Below are positions 21,783 to 34,439 of a DNA stretch of 64,000 bases, piece after piece. The position numbers and the translations under genes were made by a program. The stretch is from the NCBI GenBank assembly GCA_010279815.1, contig QEOQ01000180.1, positions 667,770 to 731,769 of the forward strand, read 5' to 3'. The DNA comes from Brachionus plicatilis (taxonomy: Eukaryota > Rotifera > Eurotatoria > Ploima > Brachionidae). The notes under the pieces are model-generated. The model made no database searches. It was not told the origin of the DNA and saw only the letters and a program-made list of their open reading frames with translations. Position 1 is the stretch's first letter, and the number at the start of each line of letters is the position of its first letter.

Positions 21783-23804
21783 TTTTTCAAAATAAATTGT
21801 TTTCTATTTCCAAGTTTTTTCTAAACTGTTTATATTAATTATTAATATTAAATATGATTGTATTTTTTTGTTCTTTATTTTTAAAATCAAATTCGATTTA
21901 AACAAATCGAAAATTTTTTTCAAGAAAATAAATATAGCAAAAATAAATTTTAATTTAGTTGGAAAAAAATATTAGAATTCTATCTTTTAAAAGTAAAAAA
22001 ATATTAAGGATAACTTTTTTTGTTTTATATTGATGATGATGAAAATCTAATGTGGGGATAAGTGTTCTTTAATTCACAATGTAAGTTCAATTCAGAAAAA
22101 CCTAGTTAAATTTTTTTAAAAAAATGAAAAATCAATTTGTTAAATTTCAATTTTTTAAATAAAAAAAAGGCAAAAAGTCTGCAAAATTGATTTCATTTGT
22201 CTATAAAAGTGTGCAACTAAAGATCAAAAAAGCTAAAAATCGTTTTTGTAACTAAAAAACCTTTTTTTTTAACTAAAATAAATTTACTTTATAAAAAAAA
22301 CTACATGCAGATAAAAAGTCTTTAGAAATAAATGACTTTGTTCATTTAAAAAAAAAAAAATTTTGACATAAAAATTATTTATCAATTTATAATAGAATTT
22401 TTTCACCAAATAATGGTACAATGGTAAGACCTACCATTAAACTCATAGTTGTTTTGTTAAACAACTTAGCTTATAAAGAAAATCAGTAGTAGTAGTAGTA
22501 CTACTAATTAGTTATATACTTTAGGGTGGACCCCAGGTTCGTCCGAATGGCTTACGCCTTGGTTTAAACCCAATTGCTACAAACTATTGATAAAAATTTA
22601 ATAAATAAAAAAATAGGTAGTTAAAGATTAAAAAATTTGAGTCTTATGTACAATTTGTAAGTCTATTAAAAGTGTCCAAGGGTCTAAGTTTAACTCTTTG
22701 CTTAGCTTTTTAATTCACTCGCATCTTTTATTGAATCAATGTTGGTCTATTTTCTTGCTTTAAATTAATTTGAAAATCAAATTTTTTTAAAGACGGTAAA
22801 GAATTTAATACAAATATAGATAAAGAAAAAATCTTTTGGAAATCTACTAGCCACTTCTTTTAGTCCTCACCTCGATTTTGTAGAATCGGAGGATAAATGT
22901 GAAGTATCCCAAGAAATAAGAGATTTCTTAAAAAATAAGATACAAAATAATTTAAACGAGCCGATATTGTAGTAAAAAACAGTGGTGGTTGGATAAATAA
23001 TCTAAAATTGATCTTTTCTTATTAATCATTCGATGATTTATATTTTCAGAACAAAATTTTACCAAAAATTGTATTAGAAATTTTTTCTTGTGCAAATTCG
23101 AATTTCTCTTATTCGGTTTTCACTGTACTTTTAACAGTTTCTTAGCATTTTTTACTATTAAAAAAATTGAATGATTAGGACAGCCTTTGGTCAATTAGAA
23201 TAACCAATGAATGGATTGTCATTTCAAACCGGAATTTTTTAAATTTTTATCTAAGAGATCAATTTTTCTTAAATTAGAAAAAACATGAGTTGTTTTAATT
23301 AGAAACAATTTTAATTGATAAACTCTGAAAAATTATCTTTTAATTCTTTTGAAATCTTCACTTAAATATTTTAAATTACTAAATACTAAAAAATTTAAAA
23401 AATACACAAAATTTATTTTTCGTACTAGAAATTTTCAAAAAAAGTGGAAATTTTTGATCAATCTATTGAAAGTCTAAGCATTTGTATAAAAAACATTTAG
23501 AATTAACACAAAAACCATTGTATAAAAAATTTATTCCCATTTTAATTAAAAATTTAAAAATTTTACAGTTAAAAAAAAAAACTATTCGCGAATTGAATTT
23601 TTCGTGAAGTATTCTTTTTAAAATAATTTTAATAAGAAAAACAATAAAATTACTTAATTGGTAGATGAACATTCTCGTGAAAAAGTCAAATTTAGTTTAA
23701 ATTTTTTCATTAAAACTTGCGTAAGCAAATTAAAAAAATGCAAAAATTCAGAATATTTATTACAGATCGTTAATTTGGAGTCATAAATTTGAGAGTAAAA
23801 TAAA
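21783..23804. other. Intergenic region between convergent K2P and NIPA genes
   Basis: Holds the 3' flank of both genes. It also contains a decayed transposon-like coding patch (22834-22962) and a TAG trinucleotide run near 22487-22505. No intact gene seen. Confidence 0.5.
22834..22962 (+). pseudogene. Short transposase-like ORF remnant
   Basis: A 43-codon frame reads L-L-A-T-S-F-S-P-H-L-D-F-V-E-S-E-D-K-C, then a charged helix-like stretch, ending TAG. The composition is coding-like and loosely recalls the mid-domain of hAT transposases (LDPR..K..F region), but no diagnostic catalytic motif is present. It is flanked by stops in all frames. Confidence 0.25.
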
Positions 23805-26800
23805 TTAGGATTTCAATTCAATTAGAGATTGAGCTGCCGAGTCCAGATTATCGCTTAAATCATATTTTTTTACCGGTTTTACTGACACGGGTTCGTTATC
23901 ATCCTTGTTTTTGAGTAAAATATATTTTTTATTTTTTTTATGTTGATTTAAATCAAACTCTAGATCATAGTCTTCATTGGAAAAGTCTTCTTCGTCCTTT
24001 AGGTCCAATGGTATTTGCTTGTATCCAGAAGTTGATTTAGGCGAAAGAATATTTTGCTGAAAATTTTTGTAATTTGTGGAAATTTTTTTGATAAATGATG
24101 AATTTTTATTATTTTCTTCTCTGGCATTTGACTCAATCTCTGAATTTCTCACAAATGCTTCATTTGCTTTAAAAATCGTAGTTTTATGCGCCAAATCGAA
24201 CGAGTTTTGTCTTGGAAATTTTTGGCCAAGGTTTTGTGAATTGGCAAAGTGATTATCAATGTCATTGAAATCATTTAGTCTGTGGCCTTCGATCAAATCA
24301 TTTTCTTCATTAGCCATCTTTTTTGAGTTGCTTAAAATCAAGCTAAACAAATTGCTATTGTCACTTTTGGCTAAATTTGATTTTTTGCTTTGGTTTCCAT
24401 CTTCTGAGCTTGCTTTGAAAAATTGAATCAAAAACAAGGCGCATATTATGGTTAAAAAACCGCTTATGCATCCAACGAAGTCGGTGAAGGAAACATTTAG
24501 AAGTTCTTTGAATAAAATGGCGCTGGCTGTCATTACAAAAAGAGTAAATAATACGTAATAAATAGTGGTAACAATTGGAGTATTGAACAAGTCCAGTGAT
24601 TTATTTAGATAGTTCATTTGAATCACTATGCAGCAAACAACTAGAAGTGCGAAAAAATATGTATACATAAATGATACACTTGGCTTGGTAAAAAACATTT
24701 CCTTGATGCCAAGTGACAGACCCTTGCATGACATTACTGTAAAAGCGCCCAATATTGAACAAATTAAAATATAAACAAATACATTTGTATGACCATATTT
24801 TGGCGCCACATAAAAAATCAAGATGAGAAGTGCAATTACACATAAAATTGAGAATGAGACAAATTCTTTAAAAAAAATTTTCTAAAATTCTTTAAAATGG
24901 AAATTCAATAAAATAATTAAATTTCAAAATATAATTAAGAATTGTTAAATAATTATTTTTTTGGTCGGATAGTCAAGATTTAGCAAAAAATCAGTTTTGA
25001 AGTTTAAACATTTAGGTTTAATTAAATGTTCTTTATTGGGTATTTTTGATAATTTTCATTTTTTCTTTAATCGGATCTTTTTAGTCTCAAGTAAAGAGAA
25101 GGTTAGGCATAATTCGTCAAAAATCACAAAAAAAGTTTATGCAAGAAAAAATCTTTTGTTATTTTATTTTTCAAACTTAGAAAAGAATAAATAGATAAGA
25201 AAAAATTAACAAAATTATCTCTTTTACTTAAATTAACCCTTTGATTTTCATTAATATAATAATTTTTTTTTAAATAAACTTTAGAAATTTTTTTAATTTT
25301 ATGTCGTTATGGGATTCCAGGCGTTTCCATCAGCTTTTATATCAACTAAAAAACATTTTTTCTTATGATCTCCAATCCAAATTAAATTAATTATTTTAAA
25401 GTTTCGAATGAGATATAAATTTCCTGATATAAACAATTCATTTTATTTATTTTTTTAGTTTTTACATTTTTTTTTACTAACTGCCCAAGTGAATAAAAAA
25501 TAAATATCAAGTACCAAGTGAGTAAGTAAATTAATGATACTTAAAAGTCCAAATTTTGCAAGCTTATTATTTACTTAAAACTCTTTAATTCTATTCGAAA
25601 TTTTTTTTCATTATAAAATAAAATAATTAAAATATTTAAATATAAAATATTATGATTTAAATTCACAGATTTATAAAGATAGTTGTATGTAAATTAATTT
25701 TATTTTTTATAACAATAAGGCACTTTTTTCTTAATGAACAAGTGAAAATTATAATTTTAACCCATTACATTTTAAATACCTATTTTTAAATTTAAATGCG
25801 TCAAAAGACTTTTTCCATTTCAATTGGTCTCATTTTTTCGTGATAAAACTAAATTAGTCATCTTCTATTAACTAATTTGGCAAAAAAAAATTAAAAATAA
25901 ATTTTTGATAAGCGATGAAATTTTTATTTTTGTTAATATTTAAATTAAATTTGAAATTTTTCCTACATAATTTAATAAAAAAAGTTTCTCTTAAATGTTT
26001 TCATACTTTGTATGGGTATATTGGCATATGTTTACCTTAATATCATTAATTAATTAATTATTTAAAAAAAAAATCAACATCGAAATATGCTAATTAAGTG
26101 TTAATTTATTAAAATATTTTAATTCTTACAATTTTTTTAACATTTTTGCCGAAATATGTTTCATATTTTTAGAAATTCTTTAAGCTTTTTATTTTATTAA
26201 TATACTGGTTTAAAAACATGCAATTAAAAATAATAAGTTTGTATTTGAACACTAAATTTTCTATATTAAACCTTTTAACTGATATTATTATTTAATTAAT
26301 TTTTGTAATTAAATACAATTCCTTGGTTAATAGATTCAAAAAAATATACCAAGTTAATGTAAATCTTAACATATCAATTTTTTGAGTTCACCGAGAGACG
26401 CAGGATTGAGTCACTCTGTTCCAATGGTTTTTAGACTAATGGAGGAATACAAAGTACATTTTATATCAATATTTATCAAATAACCGTCTCCATTGTATTT
26501 CCAGAGCCGTGCAATATCTACTCACTTTGTATAGTCACTCAATTTTTTTAATTGATCTATTTTAACTCTCTTTTTATTTAAATTGTAGGAATTTAAATTT
26601 AAATTTTATTTTGATTTATCTGTACGGTTTTTTTTTGATCTGAAGGGGCTATTGCTAGTTACTGTATTATTAACAAATAAAAGCAAGTAGAAAAATTAAG
26701 AAGTGGTTTTTTAGTTTAATTTTAATCTGAAGAAGTTATTAATTCATACGGTTTAAAAATAAATATGAAACAAAAAATCACTATAATCTAAAAAACTATA

Positions 26801-27609
26801 AAACTAAATTATTTTTGAGTACTTGACTAACAACTAAAACTAATAATAATCTAGAAACAAGTTTTACTTAATTGTTTCTAACAAATTAAAAATTTTAAAT
26901 TTCCTAGTGAAATTAAATTATTCACTTGAATCATATTCACATAATAATTGAGGAATAAATTTAAAAGAAAATTAAAATTACCTTTATCTTGGATACGAAA
27001 AATTAATTCTTGGACTGTTTTTATTTCGCCTTCTTTAGGCGCATGAATTACCATAACAGTAGAGCCTATTGCTGTTAGAATGCATCCTATTTTACCAATT
27101 AAATTCAACTTTTCATTTAAAAAATACGCTGACAAAACAGCACTTATCAAAACGCTTAATGCACCTAGTGGAGTAACGAGTGTTGCTGGTACAAATCCAT
27201 AAGCGGCAAAATTGCACAACTCTCCAAATCCCACTTAATTTTTATAATATTTGAAAAAAAATCTTTTTTACTTTGAAAATTTCTACTTGTTAAAAAACCC
27301 GACCACCATATCCACTCTTTCAAATAACCATATCCTCCCTGGCCTTCAGAATGTGTTATTTGAGTAAAGATCTTTATAAATTTATTTACCTGCTCTTTTG
27401 TTTGGTGAAATGGTCATGCTTCCGCAAAGCTTGAGCAGGCCTTTTTTTTTCAAAATAAAACTTGAACCTATAAAAAAACTTGATAGCATCGCTAGAGTCA
27501 GTCCAATATAAAAGTCTCTAGAACCCTGAAGTGGCTTGCTGGTCGAAAGCGGCCGACGGCTGATGTTAGACAATTTTAACACATTATGAGTTATGTTCAG
27601 CGAACTCAT
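23805..27609 (-). CDS. NIPA-like magnesium transporter
   Basis: Multi-pass membrane Mg2+ transporter of the NIPA (DUF803) family. Exons: 27609-27390, 27343-27287, 27233-26982, 24865-23805; 529 residues. After a ~30-residue polar N-terminus come D-F-Y-I-G-L...[67 protein letters not shown] and I-Y-Y-V-L-F-T, all family hallmarks spread over about nine membrane segments. A hydrophilic, acidic tail of about 200 residues follows, longer than in typical NIPA proteins (around 330-400 residues in total). Intron 3 (2.1 kb) contains a LINE 3' fragment in the opposite orientation. The gene is transcribed convergently with the K2P gene. Confidence 0.93.
26385..26690 (+). mobile_element. LINE 3'-end fragment in NIPA intron 3
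   Basis: The plus strand encodes [17 protein letters not shown] then a stop and P-S-P-L-Y, parallel to G-L-S-H-S-I-P-L-A-I-R-L-E-E-Y-K...P-T-P-L-C at 33.8 kb. It ends in the shared tail GATCTGAAGGGGCTATTGC followed by AACAAATAAAAG. It is a 5'-truncated, stop-containing copy, antisense to the host gene. Confidence 0.65.
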
Positions 27610-28739
27610 TTCGTAAAATTTCTACTCTTTCTCTTTAGATGAATAATTTATCCATTAAATTAAATGTATCTAAAAGTTTTAAAAATTTAAACTATTTTAA
27701 TCAATTCTGCGTAAATTGACTGACGTAAAATATTCACAAATAATTTTTTTTTCTAAAAGTTAATTATAGATATTATCACTAAAGTAATTTTGATTCTAAA
27801 AAATATAATTACTCAATACAAAATTGACGCTCTGTTTGCATGCATACAATGTTTAAATCAGATAATTAGAAAATTAAGATAACTAAAACTGGTTTAACTT
27901 AAACTTAATTTTTTTTTTATTTCAATTCTATTATTAAATTTACCTCGGGTCGCTATGACAGAAAATAAATAAATAATTGTTATTATAGACTAATTAACAA
28001 ATTAAGTAAAAATCGTACGACAGCAGAGCTCTAACCATTTTTCAAACTTGACTCATCTAAAGTTATCAAAATCCTAAGTTTTTGATGACGATTACGATTT
28101 GTGGCATCATCTTTTTGACAAAAAAAATTAAATTAAATTAAAAAAAAGCGAAAATTGATTTTTTCCGAAATCAAATTTTGAACATATCAAAATAAGCTGG
28201 CTGAGAAGAGCTTTTTTAAAAAAAAATTCATATTATTATAATTTTATTTTGTAGTTATGTATTTTTTTCTAGCTTTGAAACGAAATTTAGTCATTTTCTT
28301 AGCGAATTTAAATTACCGACTAAAAGATTCTTAAAATTATTTTAAAAATAATTGTTATGAATTTACATATATTCAGCAAAATTTTGCCAGTTTTGCTATT
28401 CACTAGCAAACATTTGGTGAAAAAAATATTTATAATGAATAAATAAGACACCTACATTATTTTCAATTATTCAAATAAACCAATTTTTTTCAAGCAGGGT
28501 TGCCAAGCGTGAATGCCAAAGCATTAAGTCTTCAAAATTTTAACCAAGAATCTTTTCAAATCGTTTTTATCTTTAATAAATAAGATAAGCGGTATTAAAA
28601 AAAAGATAAATTATAAAATTAAAAAAACATCTAATTCTGTTAAATTTTTATTCTTTTTAAAGAAAAAAATTAAAATTATCTTTTATAGACATAATTAAAT
28701 ATTCATCAACCATTTCTTTCTAATTAAAAAAACATTTAA
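27610..28739. other. Intergenic region upstream of the NIPA gene
   Basis: AT-rich, presumably the NIPA promoter and the chitinase 3' flank. No gene or named repeat seen. Confidence 0.5.
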
Positions 28740-31700
28740 TTAAAAAGACATTTCCATTCTTGGTTCTTGAATATCGCAAACATTTATCATTTCATTGAAA
28801 TAAAGATTCCCTGGACACGTCTTAAGGATAGCTTGTCTATTGCTGCAATGCCAAAATTTGTTAGAACTATTTGGATCTTTAAACAACCCATTTGGTTCAG
28901 GACATGAAAAATTATTAACATTTGTTTTGGCTTTATCAGAAAATTCAGAATAAGCTCCACAAATTTTTAACTTGTTGTCAAAAAGCAATTGCCCTGGACA
29001 ATTTTTTTCAAAAGGAAAATAATTTGAGCAGTGCCAAAATTTTCTTGGATCGCCAGTATTAGCAAATAAACCAGATGGTTCAGGGCAGGTAAATTTATTA
29101 TTCGAAGTGGTAAAGTCTGTTTTTCTGGTAATAATCGTTGATGTTTGGTATTGATCATCACAATTGTTCTTTTAAAAATTTAATTTAAGTCTTTATCTTA
29201 AAAAAATTATTTTAAGTTAATTTACTGGCTTGATAATGCTACAAGATTGAGCGCTGGTATCGAACCAATGTTGATCAGGGCATCTAATTGTAGCTACAGA
29301 TGACGAAAATCCTTTAATACATACTCTGAAATATTGACATCCTATCGGGCTGCCCAGAAACTCACCACCAGAACATAGATCTTTTACATTGAAAATTAAA
29401 AATAACTAAAAAAAAATTTTTTAAACTTACCTTGTGATTTTGATTTTGTGGAAGTTTTTGAGTATTTAGTTGTTGTCAACTTAGTGGTCTGATCAATTGA
29501 AACCGAAGATGAAGTGAATAATTGAGTTGTCTCCTGATGGTAAGTTGTATAAGTGCATCGGGTCTCGTTTAGAATTCGGTTGATTATTTTCAATAATGGA
29601 TAAGTTCCTCTATTGCAAAAATTGCCTCTAAAGTCATCAAAATCGACCTTAAAATAAAATATATAACTTATTTAAATCAAAAAAAAATTTCAAATTTTCT
29701 TACTGTCCATATCATAGCTCCTCCGAGACAGTTTTCTTTTATAAAATTCGCTTTTAAAGTTATTGATTCTTCATTCTCATATCCGATCCATTGGTCACCG
29801 AATTTCAGCCCTACTACTTTTTGCTCTGGGTGAATTACTTCAACTAAATTATTTTCTCTTATTATTTGACAAATCTAGATTAATAATTAACAATAAAAAT
29901 TCCGAAACATTTTTTATTTTAAAAAATATTTTTTTGGTACTTACTTCAAAATAAGACAATACTCCTGCTTCTTTAGTATATTGACCAGGTTTTGAGATTC
30001 CTTTTGAAGGAGAACCAACTTGATAATGCTTTTTATTCCTCAACGTAAATCCTCTACCGTAAAAAGCAAGACCTAGAACCAGCTTTTTTCTCGGGCAGCC
30101 TTTCTTGATCAAATTAGTTACAGCCCAATTCTTAATTAAATTTTAATTTTTAAATTAAAATTCTCTATTTGATAATTTTTTACCACATTAAAAGTATTTC
30201 TAATATCATTCTTTTTCGGATACAATGGTGAATGAAATCCTGTATTAGTACTCCACGATTCATGAAACTAAAAAGTTTAGTTAAGCAAAAAGAAATAATA
30301 AATAAATAAATAAGCCTACATCGTATGCTACCAGATTAATAAAATCTACGTATTGACTGATTTTTTCAATATCATATGATATGTCGATTGTAGCTTGGCC
30401 AGCAGAAACAGCTATGGATAGTTGAAGACGGTTTCCGCTTGATAACAAATCGGTATCAAAAGCAATTCTCAATTCCTTTTTAAATTTTAAAGTTAAAATT
30501 GCGGGGAAAAAAAATGACTAAATGATTAAAAAGCATAAAAATATTCAAATGTTTATTTAATATTCTCTATCTTTATTTTTATAAATCATCTATTTTAGTA
30601 AATAAAACTATTCTATTAGACAATGTATTATCATCCATTATGTTCAAAATAATGAAACAGCATCGAATTTTTGAAAGAGTGGATGACCAACATTTTTTAG
30701 AAAAAAATTTTATTTTTTTATTTTTTGAATCTTTTTGAGGATGTGTTAAGCCCCTTTAGTTTGATATAAAATTAGCCATTTTAAATTAATGATTAAATAT
30801 AAAGTTTGGAATGTTATGAGATTAATCAATTGAATATTCAATAATTATCCTTAACTATAAGAAAGACTAAATATAAAAAACTTTAATGTATGATTTTTTT
30901 TTGATATGAAAATCGAATTTTGCAAAAACTTGATAAAAAAATTGAATTCGAAATTCTAACTTAACTAAAGATTAAAGAAATTTTTAAGATTCATTAATTC
31001 AAAAATATTTATTTTTTCATTTAAAACATTAAATCTTATAGCTCATTTATGTTTTGAAATTTAATTATCGTGTAAAAATTGTTAATAAATCATAAAAGTC
31101 GATTTATCAAAAATTTTCATTTTTATGTTTAAATTAAGATTAAAATTGTAAACCTATTAAAACTTAAAAAATTTCATAATTTTTTTAATATCAAAAAATT
31201 AAAATTTAAATATTACCTCAATAAGTTTAGTGAACTCTGTTTTTTTTACCAATGGATACTCCCAATCAACATCTATTAAAAAAAATTAATTTTTAAATAT
31301 TTAATTAAAGCATTACCTAGTCCATCGAATTTCCATTTTCTCAAAAAATTTACTGAATTTTTGGCGAATTTTTCCATTAATTCATCATTTTGCACAACTA
31401 TTAATTTTATTAATTAAATATATTTAAAAACCTAAACAAGAAAACTTTACCAGTTTCAAATCCACTGGTTCCCTGAGCCCATCCGCCAATTCCGAGCATT
31501 ATTTTCAAAGATGGATTAATTAACTTTAAGACCATTATTCTTTCATATAATCCAGGTCCATTATCAATGCCGACATCATTAGGCTCAGTGTTTGCCAATG
31601 TAAAATTTTCAATTTTAGCAAACGCATATATTACATGAGTACAAAGTTTTGGATCAATATCTTCAGGAAGAAACTCAGTTCCGGTAGGGCGAAATTGTGC

Positions 31701-31856
31701 CCAATTTGTGAAATAGCTTTTGTAACAAAAAATTATTATAATTATTCAACTTTTAAATTTTTGAAAAAAATACCATATTTTTTTGAAATTTGCCATACAT
31801 CCTATTACATTCAGGAACAGTATTAAGCTAATATTAAGTTTGCCTTTATTTAACAT
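28740..31856 (-). CDS. Secreted GH18 chitinase with three peritrophin-A (CBM14) domains
   Basis: Extracellular endochitinase that cleaves beta-1,4-linked N-acetylglucosamine in chitin. Exons: 31856-31774, 31716-31451, 31397-31317, 31272-31217, 30475-30320, 30267-30184, 30130-29945, 29874-29704, 29647-29431, 29380-29226, 29168-28740; 627 residues. A signal peptide (about 1-22) leads into the GH18 barrel: V/I-C-Y-F-T-N-W, L-C-T-H-V-I-Y-A-F-A, L-G-I-G-G-W, and the catalytic F-D-G-L-D-V-D-W-E-Y-P with proton donor Glu148. Later motifs are A-Y-D-F-H-E-S-W (usually YDFHG), G-R-G-F-T-L and G-G-A-M-I-W-T. A Ser/Thr-rich linker (about 395-433) precedes three Cys-rich CBM14 domains (about 435-485, 505-553, 575-620). 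The usual Gly after YDFH is Glu, a minor oddity. A likely role is remodelling of lorica, eggshell or gut chitin (inference). Confidence 0.94.
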
Positions 31857-31910
31857 TTTTGGATATTTAAAAATATTTTAAACTTGGTGATAATATATCA
31901 AATTTTTCAA

Positions 31911-31920
31911 GTATTTATAG
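31911..31920 (-). promoter_or_regulatory. TATA-like box of the chitinase gene
   Basis: The minus strand reads CTATAAATAC, 55-64 bases upstream of the chitinase ATG. Spacing and sequence suit a TATA box with a short 5' UTR, but the transcription start is not known and the region is AT-rich. Confidence 0.4.
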
Positions 31921-32499
31921 ATTTAGATACCAGTCTACTCGTAATAGTAGCCATTTGGTGCATGCCTTTCATTTATCCAAATTAATTAATTTTTAAGTTT
32001 TTGACTTTGTTTTTGCGTGTCTTATCTTTAATTAAAATTTTAAGTATTGGACTAACATTTTCAAGATATTTTTAGTTACCAAAAGAAATTCAAATATCAT
32101 ACGACCAAAATGATTTGGCTTAATACATTTGCTAATTTTAGCTTTCGAAATTAAAATTTATTGAAGTTAATTAATTTTAAAAATAATTAAATTGAGCTGC
32201 TTGCAAATGATCCCACAATTTTTTGTAAGATTTGAGTAAGCCCAAAAATTTAATTCAGATAATTTTGATAAAGAACCAAGTCCAAAATAAAAATGTAATT
32301 GAACTCATCTTTTTAATACAATTCATCTACATCACAGATTCCAAAAAAGAAAGATAGAAAGACAATTTTCTGGAGATTCTATCTTGAAATGATTCAGTTG
32401 AAAAGCCTCTTAATATCAAAGAGAGAACTTTGGGGTAATGATTAAAAAGTAAAATAGCTATGATTTTATGCACGTTCAGGAATAGCAAGAACGGTATTG

Positions 32500-32610
32500 A
32501 ACCAATATTAAAATCTAAAAGTGTCGAATAAACGTTTGGATTTTTTTATTCAATATTGATAAATAGCTTTGTGACCAAGAGATTGATTCTGAAATATTCA
32601 GCATTCAAGC
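32500..32610 (-). pseudogene. Possible decayed CBM14 exon copy
   Basis: The minus strand shares short blocks with chitinase exon 10: AATATTTCAGA near one end and (C/T)AA(C/T)ATTGGTTC(A/G)ATACC near the other, in the same order and spacing. Between them the frame is destroyed. It may be a second trace of a lost chitinase duplicate. Confidence 0.35.
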
Positions 32611-32729
32611 TTTCAATTTACAATAATATCATTTTAATTTTTATTGAGTTTATAAATAAATTTAAAAAAATTGATATTAATTTATAAATGTTTAATTTTT
32701 TCAAATAACATAATTAAATTTTTTCAAAA

Positions 32730-32804
32730 ATGTTAAATAAAGGCAAACTTAATATTAGCTTAATACTGTTCCTGAATGTATTAGGATGTTATAAAAATTC
32801 ATAA
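32730..32804 (+). pseudogene. Inverted copy of chitinase exon 1 (signal peptide)
   Basis: The plus strand carries an almost exact copy of the first 63 coding bases of the chitinase gene (which is on the minus strand at 31856-31794). It encodes the same start M-L-N-K-G-K-L-N-I-S-L-I-L-F-L-N-V then diverges to a stop after 24 codons. No GH18 sequence follows it. It is either a truncated head-to-head duplicate or the start of a very small secreted product; the former is more likely. Confidence 0.7.
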
Positions 32805-32994
32805 TTTTAAATATTAAAATTTTTTTATTATCTTTCCAATTGAATAAATGAAATGTTAATCGGTCTTTTATGACAAAGGAGCTAGCCTGATGATTAACTT
32901 TGATATTGAAATTGAAAATTTAGTCTTTGTTTTGTTGATTAAGAACGGGTTCTTTTGAATTTCAAAACTATCGGTCAGTGAATTTTTTTTTATT

Positions 32995-33050
32995 TGTTTA
33001 TCTGTACCGATCTAATGCTCTTTCAGAATAAAAATATACAAAAAAATTTA
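32995..33050 (-). repeat. LINE 3'-terminal repeat copy
   Basis: The minus strand reads TTTTTATTCTGAAAGAGC then ATTAGATCGGTACAG and AAACAAATAAA. This is the best-preserved copy of the dispersed tail repeat. The frame at 33023-33217 is low complexity and not a gene. Confidence 0.5.
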
Positions 33051-33400
33051 AATAAAGTTAAATATGATAAAAAAAAATTAAAAAAGACAAAAAAATGATA
33101 AATTAGTCCAAGCAATAAAAAGAAAATAGTCAGTAAAATAGCACTTTTATTGGTCTTTTTACGTTTTTGTCTTGAACTCAATACACTTATCTCATATTTA
33201 AATTGAGCTTTCACCATTTATAAGTGCGAAAATTTAAAAGGAATATTACTTATGTTTGGGAAACCATTAGTTTTTATTCTTTGCATTTTGTTGTCTTTGC
33301 ATTTTTTTGTCTTTATTCAGTGTGAAATTAACTTGATTATGTCACTTTTTTGGTAATTGAAGCAATTATATTTCATTGAAATTTTTTTAAAATAATTAAA

Positions 33401-34085
33401 TATTTTTGGGTCTTGTCCGTTTTAAGACTTCGAAGTCACATAATATAATAAGAAAAATTCAGATCTTAACCTAAGAATTTATGGAAATAAAATCACTAGA
33501 CCAAAAGAAACCAAATTTAATTTAATTCAATCCAATACTAAAATGGGGTCTAAATTTTAAAATTTTAGGAAACTTTTATAAATCTTTACTTGGATCCATT
33601 TTGGATTATACTTTGCCATGTCTTAACTCTTTCTCAGAAACTAATATTAAAAGAATACAGGTAATACAAAATTCAGCAGTTCGGTCTATTCTAAAACTAA
33701 AATACGATTCATCTTCTAGCATTTTACGTCACAAGGCCTTAAATAAACTTAAATTACTAACAGCTTGGAAACGACTTTTTTAGTTTGAGAGATATGTTAG
33801 GGCAGGACTGAGTCATTCCATTCCATTGGCGATAAGGCTGGAGGAATACAAAGCGGATTTCGATTCAAGATATATCGAATACCCGACTCCATTATGTAAT
33901 TGGTACCTTTCTATTTATTCTTTCTTTCCTGGAACGTTCACTACCTAAACATGCAGCATCTATGACTATTCATTTCAATTTATTTTATGTTTTTTTCTTT
34001 ATTTTATATCAGTTGATCTTACTTTAAATTTTATTTTATTTTTTTGAAATTTTGTGATTTTTTAATCTGAAGGACATGAATTAAA
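33401..34085 (+). mobile_element. LINE reverse-transcriptase C-terminal fragment and 3' UTR
   Basis: The main frame (about 33560-33783) encodes F-Y-K-S-L-L-G-S-I-L-D-Y-T, then I-K-R-I-Q-V-I-Q-N-S-A-V-R-S-I-L, the standard C-terminal region of non-LTR retrotransposon polymerases. After a TAG at 33781-33783 the same frame continues R-A-G-L-S-H-S-I-P-L-A-I-R-L-E-E-Y-K to R-Y-I-E-Y-P-T-P-L-C. Upstream homology is frame-broken. The 3' part ends TTTTTTAATCTGAAGGACAT near 34070. It is 5' truncated and inactive. Confidence 0.75.
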
Positions 34086-34439
34086 TTAAAAAAATTCGAT
34101 CTCAAATAAAAATTCAAGTGAACCGTGTTGATAAAGAATTTTCGTCTTTTTCATTTTTTAAAAGTTGACCACAGGTTGGACATTGTACTGGATTTTAAAG
34201 TATACTCAAATAAATGGACACTAGCATTTTGATTAACCTTGAAATAAAAAAAATAAAAAGACAAAAAAATAAATTATTTTCTTCCAATCTTATTTGGTGA
34301 CTTTTTTTAAATAAGTATGTAGTCATATATTAGGTGCTAAAAAACAAAACCAGCTTCGTTGCATAGTCAAATAAACGACAAGGGCCGATATTTTTATTTT
34401 TAAATGTTGAAGAGCTTTTTGAAGGTTCATACTACTTTT

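Larger units (their letters stand above)
31921..33400. other. Chitinase upstream region with partial gene copies
   Basis: It contains an inverted copy of the chitinase signal-peptide exon (32730-32804), a faint CBM14-like patch (about 32500-32610) and a LINE tail (32995-33050). Otherwise it is AT-rich with no supported gene. Confidence 0.5.

Noticed and set aside
22410..22570. tRNA-like promoter boxes (TGGTACAATGG and GGTTCGTCC)
   Set aside because: The boxes are about 115 bp apart and no cloverleaf can be drawn. A tRNA gene or SINE is not supported.
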